Positions 1 through 6,686 of a stretch of 52,515 nt of DNA are shown piece by piece (position 1 is the first letter of the stretch; the number at the start of each line of letters is the position of its first letter). Under the pieces are notes generated by a model, which was given only the letters and a program-made list of their open reading frames with translations, had not been told where the DNA came from and did no database searches. The DNA is taken from the NCBI GenBank assembly GCA_903789375.1, contig CAIFEB010000011.1, forward strand, positions 1 through 52,515, written 5' to 3'. Both the position numbers and the translations under genes were made by a program. This DNA is from an uncultured Eggerthellaceae bacterium. GTDB taxonomy: Bacteria; Actinomycetota; Coriobacteriia; Coriobacteriales; Eggerthellaceae.

Positions 1-1458
1 GGCGGATGCCGCGCTGGCCGCCGTGCGGGCGACCCCGCTCGCTGCGGCCGCCGCGCCATCGCCTGCCGCGAAACCTGCGCTCGGCTCCTGCATGTTCACG
101 GCGAACGAAACGGCGATGACCGTGTTCTCGAGCACATGGTCATAGGTCTCGGGCACGACGTCAGCCGCGCGCGCTGCCGTCGTGACCTCGCGCAACGCGG
201 CCATCGCGCCCAGCTGCTCGGCGCGCCACTCATGCGAGCGATGCGTCGCGCGCATGACGGCGGTCTCGAATGCGCCGATGAGCACGTCGGCTTGCGGATC
301 GCGTGCCAGCTCCTCCAGCTGCGAGAACGGCTCGCTCGCCGCCCGCAGTTCCGCCAGCACCTCGTCACGCTGCAACCGCGAAAGCCGATTGCCGCGCAGC
401 TGCGCGTCGATGTCGTACGCCTGCTTCTTGTCGATGCCCGAAAACGGCGAGAGCAGCACGTCGGTGACGAACGACGGCTCGAACCGCCCCGACCGCACGC
501 ACGACCGCATGGCGCAGTACGCGCGCCCGAAATCGGTCAGCGGGAATGCCACCGACCCTTGGACCGCGCACGTGACGCCGTCGACGGCCAGGCCCGGCTC
601 CATGGTGCGGTACAGGTCAAGCGGATCGGGCGCGGTTACAACGCAGGTGCGCTCATCCAGGTCGCGCAGCAGATCTTCGACGAGCGCGGGCTGCGCCGTA
701 GGACCCGAGGGAAACGCGTAGCGCACCGTGACGCCCTCGGGCGCGCGCACGACCCCATCGCCGCCGGGTGCGGGACGCACCTCGACGTCGAGGCATGCGG
801 CGCAGCGCTCAAGGAACCGCTGCTCGACGAGCGGAAGCGGCGCCGCGTTCTCGATGAGAACGTGCTGGCGGCGTGGGAACACCTCCGCCACCCGATCGGC
901 GAGCGCAGCCGCCGCCTGCCCCTGCTCGACGCTTCCGAGCTCGTCGAGCAGCAGGTAGTACCGCGCAATCGCGCGCAGCAGCCGCGCCTCGCGCGCGTCC
1001 ACCCCCGGAAGCTCACGCCCCGCGCCGACGGCGGCGAGCGCCTGCTCGAACTCCGCAAGCCCCGCGGCGGTCCTCACGCAGCGCGCCCCGGCATCGGCCA
1101 TGCCCGGCGTCAGCAGATACGACGCCTCGCGCGCGGCCGTCGCATCGTCCTCGCCGGCGTCGGCGAGCGCAAGTGCGAGCGCTGCCGCCGCGTCGTCCTC
1201 ATGCGAGAGCGCGACGACGTCGATCGCCGGGCTCATCTCGCGCGCGATGGATTCGAGCGCGCGGCGCATGAGCACGGCGCGCAGCACCGAGCTCGCGAGC
1301 GTGCGGCCGTCGCCGTGGAGCTCCCACAAATCGGCCACCCAAGCGCCGAACGTCGTGACCGTGCAGCCGAGCATGCTCCCGCCGGCTGCTGCGTGCTGTT
1401 TTCGATATGCGTCGACCTGCGCAAACGTCGGGAGAAGCACAATGTCGTACAAGCCCAT
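1..1458 (-). CDS. AddB-like helicase/nuclease family protein, 5' part
   Basis: An uninterrupted frame of 486 codons opens at the ATG at 1458 and runs off the left end, so the C-terminus is missing. A modest AGAGGCGG ribosome site precedes the ATG. The N-terminus has the segment TVTTFGAWVADLWELHGDGR, which resembles the 'TTF-x-x-(W/L)' block followed by an Arg-rich helix near the start of AddB/RecB-like inactivated helicase subunits. A later stretch around residue 320 (PLTDFGRAYCAMRSC, then LLSPFSGI) resembles the 'spl-G' block of the same family. No Walker A is seen in the visible part, which is compatible with an inactivated helicase. If correct, the protein would take part in double-strand break end processing, and a PD-(D/E)XK nuclease domain plus iron-sulfur cysteines should lie in the missing C-terminal part. 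The family assignment is by resemblance only. Confidence 0.55.
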   Translation of the reverse strand, partial: MGLYDIVLLPTFAQVDAYRKQHAAAGGSMLGCTVTTFGAWVADLWELHGDGRTLASSVLRAVLMRRALESIAREMSPAIDVVALSHEDDAAAALALALADAGEDDATAAREASYLLTPGMADAGARCVRTAAGLAEFEQALAAVGAGRELPGVDAREARLLRAIARYYLLLDELGSVEQGQAAAALADRVAEVFPRRQHVLIENAAPLPLVEQRFLERCAACLDVEVRPAPGGDGVVRAPEGVTVRYAFPSGPTAQPALVEDLLRDLDERTCVVTAPDPLDLYRTMEPGLAVDGVTCAVQGSVAFPLTDFGRAYCAMRSCVRSGRFEPSFVTDVLLSPFSGIDKKQAYDIDAQLRGNRLSRLQRDEVLAELRAASEPFSQLEELARDPQADVLIGAFETAVMRATHRSHEWRAEQLGAMAALREVTTAARAADVVPETYDHVLENTVIAVSFAVNMQEPSAGFAAGDGAAAAASGVARTAASAASA

Positions 1459-1649
1459 GGACCGCCTCTTCGCATTCTCGTGTCTCGCGCGCCCGAATGC
1501 CGCAGAGCGGCCCCGGCGCGGTTGCGTTCGCGTTTCATTCTACCAAGCGCCGCCGCGGGCATCGGCTTGAGCGCGGTCTCACCACGGTTTGCCGCGATGC
1601 GCGGTGTCCCTGTTTTCTCCCCGTATTTCATCTTCTGTGCAGACCGCCG

Positions 1650-1678
1650 TTCCCTCTGCCGCGCCCGTGTCCTATACT
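1650..1678 (+). promoter_or_regulatory. Candidate promoter of the FMN riboswitch/ribU transcript
   Basis: TTCCCT at 1650-1655 and TATACT at 1673-1678 are separated by 17 bases and lie just upstream of the FMN aptamer, where the transcript must start. The -10 is good (5 of 6); the -35 is weak (3 of 6). Confidence 0.5.
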
Positions 1679-1693
1679 GGGCGCGTGAATTCT

Positions 1694-1826
1694 GTTTCAG
1701 GGCGAGGTGAAATTCCTCACTGGCGGTAAACGCTCACGCGCAAGTCCGCGACCCGCACACGTGCGGCTGACCCGGTGCGAATCCGGGACCAACGGTCAAA
1801 GTCCGGATGGAAGAGGCAGAAGATCG
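1694..1826 (+). ncRNA. FMN riboswitch (RFN element)
   Basis: The hallmark RFN blocks occur in order: a 'GGGCGAGGTGAAATTCCTCA' segment at about 1700-1719 followed by CTGGCGGTAAA, then GTCCGCGACCCG, then CCGGTGCGAATCCGGGACC, then the closing GGTCAAAGTCCGGATGGAAGA. These correspond to the conserved helices P2 to P6 of the FMN aptamer. The known role of this class is to bind FMN and turn off riboflavin synthesis or uptake. A strong intrinsic terminator starts 33 bases after the aptamer and ribU follows, so control by FMN-induced transcription termination is the natural reading. Confidence 0.95.
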
Positions 1827-1858
1827 CGCGAGGCCGCTGTGCCTGGCTCCGATTTTCC

Positions 1859-1902
1859 AACCCGTATGAATCAGACGGAATTCATACGGGTTCTTTCTTT
1901 TT
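1859..1902 (+). terminator. Riboswitch-controlled intrinsic terminator
   Basis: AACCCGTATGAAT (1859-1871) pairs perfectly with ATTCATACGGGTT (1880-1892), giving a 13-bp stem with an 8-nt loop. It is followed by TTCTTTCTTTTT. The hairpin sits between the FMN aptamer and the ribU start codon and would form the expression-off state. Confidence 0.92.
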
Positions 1903-1956
1903 CCGAGGGGAAGAACGATCCCGGCATTCCGCCCCCCTCGAAGATTGGAGCGACGC

Positions 1957-2547
1957 ATGTCCGCGCAAACGCCTACCGATTACGCATTCGAGAACACCAA
2001 CCGCTGGAGCACGAAGGAGCTCGTGACCATGGCGCTGCTGTGCGCCGTGAGCGTACTTTTGAGCTTCGTCGAGTTCCCCCTGATTCCCGGCATCACTTGG
2101 CTGAAGTTCGACGCCGCCGCGATGCCCGCCATGGTCGTGGGCTTCGCCTACGGGCCCGGCGCCGGTTTCATCGTGGGCCTGGCCAGCGCGCTCGTGCACG
2201 GCGCGCTTCTGGGCGACTGGGTGGGAGCGCTCATGAACATCATCGTCAACGCGGCGCTCATCGTGCCGGCCGCCATCATCTACCAGCGTAAACGCACGTA
2301 CAAGCGCGCCATCGCGGGCCTGGCCGTCTCCGCCGTGTGCGCCATCGTGTGCGCCATCCTGGCCAATATCGTGATCGACCCGTTCTACTTCGGCATGCCG
2401 ATGGAAGCGGTGCTCGCGCTGGTCGTGCCGGTGCTCCTGCCGTTCAACATCCTGAAGACCCTGCTCGACGCCGTGCTGACGCTTGTCGTGTACAAGGCCG
2501 TCTCCAACCTGATCACGCCGCAGAAAGACCAGGTCCGCGGCAAGTAG
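1957..2547 (+). CDS. ribU: Riboflavin ECF transporter substrate-binding subunit RibU
   Basis: A 196-residue integral membrane protein with about five or six hydrophobic segments. It is the S component that binds riboflavin in an energy-coupling factor (ECF) transporter. An upstream in-frame TTG at 1945 would add four residues, but GGAG at 1947-1950 sits six bases before the ATG at 1957, so the ATG is preferred. The FPLIPG and LKFDAAA motifs in the first loop, the Gly-rich second half and the C-terminal LPFNILKTLLD segment are typical of RibU-like S components. Riboflavin specificity is supported by the FMN riboswitch directly upstream. The ATPase and EcfT genes follow on the same strand, so the operon encodes a complete transporter; the ATPase/EcfT module may also serve other S components encoded elsewhere. 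Confidence 0.93.
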   Translation: MSAQTPTDYAFENTNRWSTKELVTMALLCAVSVLLSFVEFPLIPGITWLKFDAAAMPAMVVGFAYGPGAGFIVGLASALVHGALLGDWVGALMNIIVNAALIVPAAIIYQRKRTYKRAIAGLAVSAVCAIVCAILANIVIDPFYFGMPMEAVLALVVPVLLPFNILKTLLDAVLTLVVYKAVSNLITPQKDQVRGK

Positions 2548-2739
2548 CGCGCAGCCGGCGGCTTCACGGGGCGGCGGCAGGCCTTAAGGCCTTGCGAAGC
2601 CGCCCGCCCCGCTGCGACACGCATCTGCAACGAACCGCACCGCGCCCTGCCCGCACCGCTCCTTGCCTGCTTCGCACGCCGCAGCCGCACCGGACCGCCG
2701 CACCGCGCATCCCTTCCCCTTCGACCGAAAGCCCACACC

Positions 2740-4839
2740 ATGTCACTCATCGATTTCGACGACGTCGCCTACACGTACGATGGCTCGTCGTACGTGCTGC
2801 GCGACATCGACCTGCGCATCGAGCGCGGATCGTTCACCTGCATCCTCGGCGGCAACGGCAGCGGCAAATCGACGCTCGCCAAGCACATCAACGCCCTGCT
2901 CACGCCCGACCGTGGCACCGTGCGCGTGCTCGGCTGGCCCACCGACGACGCGAAGAACCGGTTCTTCATCCGCAGCAAGGCGGGGATGGTGTTCCAGAAC
3001 CCCGACGACCAGCTGGTGGCCTCGCTTATCGAGAACGATGTCGCCTTCGGCCCGGAAAACCTTGGGGTCGAAAACCCCGAGCTGCGCCAACGGGTGACGG
3101 ACGCCCTGCACGAGGTGGGCCTGCAGGGGTTCGAGAAGAATGAGACGGCCGCGCTTTCGGGCGGACAGAAGCAGCGCGTCGCCATCGCCGGCGTACTGGC
3201 GATGGATCCCGACATCATCATCTTGGACGAGGCGTCGGCCATGCTGGACCCACGCGGACGCCACGGCCTGATGAAGGTCTGCCGGGCGCTGCACAACCGC
3301 GGCATGACGGTTGTCATGATCACGCACTTCATGGAAGAGGCCGCCGAAGCCGACCGCGTCATCGTGCTCGACGGCGGCTCGATCGTGGCCGATGGCACGC
3401 CCGGCGAGATTCTGACCGACGAGAACCGGCTGCGCTCGCAGGCGCTCGACGTGCCGCCGGCGGTGCAGCTGAGCGACCTGCTGCGCCAGCGCGGCGTGCC
3501 CGTAGACGTCTCGGTGGGCGAAGACGAGCTGGTCAGCGATGTGGAACGGCTGCTAGGGGCGCACGGGCGGAAGCAGGCGCGCGCGACAGGGTCGCCTGCC
3601 GAAGGAATCGCTCTGCCCGCGCAGACGGGCGGGCGGAGCGGGATGCCAGCCGGCACGTTCGACCATGCGAATGCGCCCGCGGGCGGTTCCAGCGAAGCCG
3701 GCTTCCCTGCTGGCGAGAACGTTCCCGGGGAAGCCGGCTTCCCCGCCGGCGCTGGCGCGTCGCCTGAAGCGGGCGCCGCTGCAACCGACGGCGCCGCATC
3801 GGACGGCAAGGCTCACGCGCTCGTGTTCGACCACGTGAGCTACAGCTACGACGCCCGCGCCGCCCGTGCCGAGGGCAAGCGCCGGCGTTCGCGAACGCGC
3901 AAGCAGGATGCCTCCCCGGCGACGACCGAAGCCGCCGCATGGGGCAGCGACCCCAACGCAACGTGGGCGCTGCGCGACGTCAGCTTCACTCTGGAAGACG
4001 GCGCGTTCCTCGGCATCGCCGGCCACACCGGCAGCGGCAAGAGCACGCTCGTCCAGCACATGAACGGGCTGCTGCACCCGCTGTCTGGGCGCGTGCTGGT
4101 CGGCGGCACCAACATCGCGTCGAAGAAGGCGGCGGCGTATGCCCGCGCCCATGTGGGACTGGTGTTCCAGTACCCCGAGCGCCAGCTGTTCGCCGCCACC
4201 GTCGCCGACGACGTCGCTTTCGGGCCGCGCAACCTGGGCCTTTCCGACGCCGAGGTGGACGAGCGAGTGCGCCGCGCCCTCATGATGGTGGGACTCGACT
4301 ACGACGACGTGGCCGCAGCGTCGCCGTTCACGCTCTCGGGCGGACAGCAGCGCCGCGTCGCCATCGCCGGCGTTCTGGCGATGGGGCCGAAGACGCTCAT
4401 CCTGGACGAGCCGGCGGCGGGCCTCGACCCGGAGTCGCGCGAGAACCTGCTCGACCTGGTGCGCCGCCTGCATGACGAGCAAGGGCTCACCATCGTGATG
4501 GTCTCGCACAACATGGACGACCTCGCGCGGCTCTGCAGCCAGGTGCTCGTGATGGACCAGGGGCGCGTCGCCGCATTCGGCACGCCCGCGCAGGTGTTCG
4601 CCGACGAAGCCGGGCTGAAGGCGATCGGATTGGGCGTGCCCTTCGCCGTGCACGTGGCCAACCGACTGCGCGCCTGCGGGTGCGACCTTGGCGCCGCGCC
4701 CGCAGGCGGCCTGTACGACCGGGAATCGCTCGCCGACGCAATCGCCGCCCGCTGGCGCGCGGCGCAGGCGGACGACACCCGTGCGCAGGACGCGGACTCA
4801 GGCGCTGCCGGCGACGCCGACGCGGAGGCGATGCGATGA
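2740..4839 (+). CDS. Fused ECF transporter ATPase (EcfA1-EcfA2)
   Basis: A 699-residue protein with two complete ABC ATPase domains. Domain 1 has Walker A GGNGSGKST (37-45), the signature LSGGQKQR (about 140-147) and Walker B ending in ILDEASAMLDP. Domain 2 has GHTGSGKST (about 428-436), LSGGQQRR (about 531-538) and LDEPAAGLDP. The 'ASAMLD' versus 'PAAGLD' difference matches EcfA1 versus EcfA2, so the two genes appear fused head to tail. Together they hydrolyse ATP to drive the EcfT/S-component transporter at the cytoplasmic face. Residues about 270-358 are a low-complexity linker containing two copies of EAGFPAG; a second basic insertion (about 367-395) interrupts the start of domain 2. The gene lies 192 bases after ribU and its stop overlaps the ecfT start. 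No clear ribosome site precedes the ATG. Confidence 0.93.
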   Translation: MSLIDFDDVAYTYDGSSYVLRDIDLRIERGSFTCILGGNGSGKSTLAKHINALLTPDRGTVRVLGWPTDDAKNRFFIRSKAGMVFQNPDDQLVASLIENDVAFGPENLGVENPELRQRVTDALHEVGLQGFEKNETAALSGGQKQRVAIAGVLAMDPDIIILDEASAMLDPRGRHGLMKVCRALHNRGMTVVMITHFMEEAAEADRVIVLDGGSIVADGTPGEILTDENRLRSQALDVPPAVQLSDLLRQRGVPVDVSVGEDELVSDVERLLGAHGRKQARATGSPAEGIALPAQTGGRSGMPAGTFDHANAPAGGSSEAGFPAGENVPGEAGFPAGAGASPEAGAAATDGAASDGKAHALVFDHVSYSYDARAARAEGKRRRSRTRKQDASPATTEAAAWGSDPNATWALRDVSFTLEDGAFLGIAGHTGSGKSTLVQHMNGLLHPLSGRVLVGGTNIASKKAAAYARAHVGLVFQYPERQLFAATVADDVAFGPRNLGLSDAEVDERVRRALMMVGLDYDDVAAASPFTLSGGQQRRVAIAGVLAMGPKTLILDEPAAGLDPESRENLLDLVRRLHDEQGLTIVMVSHNMDDLARLCSQVLVMDQGRVAAFGTPAQVFADEAGLKAIGLGVPFAVHVANRLRACGCDLGAAPAGGLYDRESLADAIAARWRAAQADDTRAQDADSGAAGDADAEAMR

Positions 4840-5633
4840 GCACCCCCGCCGTATTCGGCCGCTACTGGCCCGCGGACAGCCCGCTGCACCGGCTCGACCC
4901 GCGCACGAAGATCCTGGGCTCAATCGCGCTTCTGGTCATCGTGTTCTGTGCAGGCACGTATCCGGCGCTTCTCGTGTGCGCAGCGCTGATGTTCGCACTG
5001 TTCGCCTGCGCCCATGTTCCCGCTGGCCAAGCGCTCAAATCGATTGCGCCGCTGCTGTTCATCATCGTCATCACGGCGCTTCTGAACCTGCTGTTCGTGC
5101 AGGGCGGCACCGTGTACGCGAGCGCCGGCCCGCTCGCCATCTCGCAGGCGGGCGTCCATGCAGCGGTGTTTCTGAGCATCCGGCTGGCGCTGCTGTTGCT
5201 CTCCGGCAGCCTGCTGACGATGACGACCACGACGCTCGACATCTCGGATGGGTTCGAGCGGCTGCTCGCGCCGCTTGCGCGCTTCGGCGTGCCGGCTCAC
5301 GAACTGTCGCTCGTCGTCGGCATCGCGCTGCGGTTCCTGCCGCAGTTCGTCGACGAGCTGCATACCATCCGGGCGGCGCAGGAATCGCGCGGCGGCGGCT
5401 TGGCGGCGCGCCGCGGGGGCGCATCGAGGCTGACGAGCCTCATCATCCCGCTGTTCACCAGCGCGTTTCGCCATGCGAACACGCTGTCGAGCGCCATGGA
5501 GGCGCGCTGCTACCATGGCGCGGTCGGACGTACGCGCCTTTGCCCCATCGCATTCGCCCGGCGCGACGGCGTTGCGGCGGCGGTTCTGGCCGCATCGTTG
5601 GCAGTTGTGATCGCCGTCACGGCGCTGACGTAG
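4836..5633 (+). CDS. ecfT: ECF transporter transmembrane subunit EcfT
   Basis: A 265-residue membrane protein that couples the ATPase subunits to the S component. The start ATG at 4836 overlaps the ecfA stop in an ATGA arrangement, with GGAGG eight bases upstream, so translation is coupled. Four to five hydrophobic helices are followed by the cytoplasmic coupling region. That region includes RFLPQFVDELHTIRAAQESRG, whose Ala-Arg-Gly block is the characteristic EcfT contact with the ATPases, and a second Arg-rich motif (SAMEARCYHG) near the C-terminus. Family length and motif order are normal. The product works with the preceding ATPase and RibU. Confidence 0.93.
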   Translation: MSTPAVFGRYWPADSPLHRLDPRTKILGSIALLVIVFCAGTYPALLVCAALMFALFACAHVPAGQALKSIAPLLFIIVITALLNLLFVQGGTVYASAGPLAISQAGVHAAVFLSIRLALLLLSGSLLTMTTTTLDISDGFERLLAPLARFGVPAHELSLVVGIALRFLPQFVDELHTIRAAQESRGGGLAARRGGASRLTSLIIPLFTSAFRHANTLSSAMEARCYHGAVGRTRLCPIAFARRDGVAAAVLAASLAVVIAVTALT

Positions 5634-5704
5634 AGAGCCCGGAAATGCGCCTGCACAGGCGGCTCGATGATGACGCCTGCGCGGCGACGCGTGCGAGCGT
5701 GAGC

Positions 5705-5780
5705 GTGCGCAACCCGTCCATGGGCTTGCCGTGCGCAACCCGTTCGCTGGCTTTCGCGCGCAACCCGCCATGGGTATGCG
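5705..5780 (+). repeat. 26-bp degenerate tandem repeat, three units
   Basis: The unit begins GTGCGCAACCCGT and recurs at 5705, 5731 and about 5757 with a 26-base period. It fills the middle of the 192-base spacer between ecfT and the next gene and has no convincing coding role. Confidence 0.75.
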
Positions 5781-5825
5781 CGCTTCCATCTGAAGAGAAA
5801 CGACTGGCACCGGAAAGGACATCCC

Positions 5826-6251
5826 ATGAAATCGACCATCGTAGAGTACCTGTCATCGGTCCCCTGCTGGTTTCTGGCGACCGCCTGCGACGGCACGCCC
5901 CACGCGCAGCCGCACGTGCGCCCGTTCAGCTTCGTCACCCTCGACGCCGACCGCATCGTGTTCTGCACCGCGCGCGGGAAGGACGTCGCCGACCAGCTGG
6001 AAGCCAACCCGCTCTTCGAGCTGAGCGCCTGGAAGCCCGGTGCCGGCTGGCTCATCGTACGCGGTTCGGCCGTCTACGACATCGCCGTGTCCGAAAACAC
6101 GCGCACGGCAGCCTACGACCATCTGACCGGCCTCGGCGAAACCTACGACGGCCCGCACGACCCGCGGCTCGTCTTCTTCACGTTCGAATCAGGCGAAGCC
6201 GAGCTGGCCGACATCACCGGCGCGGTCGAGCGCATCAGCCTGGAAGATTAG
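5826..6251 (+). CDS. Pyridoxamine 5'-phosphate oxidase-like flavin-binding protein
   Basis: A 141-residue protein of the PNPOx-like split-barrel family, preceded by GAAAGGAC. The order of segments is typical: an N-terminal helix and the strand CWFLATACDGTPHAQPHVR, then PFSFV, a strand reading RIVFCTARGKDVADQL, and the 'E-L-S-A-W' and 'WLIVRGSAV' strands. Such proteins bind FMN or F420 as small dimers and act as reductases or oxidases of unknown substrate. Position next to riboflavin uptake genes fits a flavin link but proves nothing. It ends 18 bases from the convergent DUF1292 gene. The substrate cannot be inferred. Confidence 0.85.
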   Translation: MKSTIVEYLSSVPCWFLATACDGTPHAQPHVRPFSFVTLDADRIVFCTARGKDVADQLEANPLFELSAWKPGAGWLIVRGSAVYDIAVSENTRTAAYDHLTGLGETYDGPHDPRLVFFTFESGEAELADITGAVERISLED

Positions 6252-6269
6252 CCGCACTCCATCTGCCGG

Positions 6270-6605
6270 CTACTCGAACCGGTAGATATCCTTCGTGGCT
6301 TCGCAGAAGTCACGGTAGACCTCGTTCGCGATGGCCTCGTCGGTTACCAGCTCGAACTCCGACGGCTGCCCGTCGTCGTCGAGCGCGAGCACCTCCAAGA
6401 TGACGACCTCGCCCGACGACAGCGCCGGCTCGTCCTCGCTCACCGGGAAGAACATCCCGTAGCGCCGGCCCTCGTGCAGCATGAGGCCCAAAAACTCCAG
6501 CTGGGTCTCGTCGCCCTTCTCGTCCTCCATCGTGATGACCATGCCCTCTTCGACGGGCGGCGCGAAGTTGGGATTGCTTCCCGAGCGGACTTCGTTCTTC
6601 GACAT
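6270..6605 (-). CDS. DUF1292 domain-containing protein
   Basis: A 111-residue acidic protein. The ATG at 6605 is preceded by AAAGGAG eight bases upstream; an upstream alternative start would place that site inside the gene. Residues about 20-105 match the DUF1292 (YrzB-like) pattern: ITMEDEKGDETQLEFLGLM, then RYGMFFPV, then VVILEV and the closing 'N-E-V-Y-R-D-F' helix. These are small, single-domain bacterial proteins whose function is not known. It lies 81 bases downstream of secDF on the same strand and may be carried on the same transcript. Confidence 0.85.
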   Translation of the reverse strand: MSKNEVRSGSNPNFAPPVEEGMVITMEDEKGDETQLEFLGLMLHEGRRYGMFFPVSEDEPALSSGEVVILEVLALDDDGQPSEFELVTDEAIANEVYRDFCEATKDIYRFE

Positions 6606-6686
6606 AGCGGCTCCTTTCACGTGTCAAAGCCAACGGGCGCCGCAGTTCCCCGCGACGCCCGCACGTTCACCGTCTGCAATTATGCA

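Noticed and set aside
136-1710. A 524-codon open frame on the plus strand over the left-end gene.
   Set aside because: It is antisense to the AddB-like frame, has Arg/Ala-rich composition typical of GC-rich shadow frames and no family motif.
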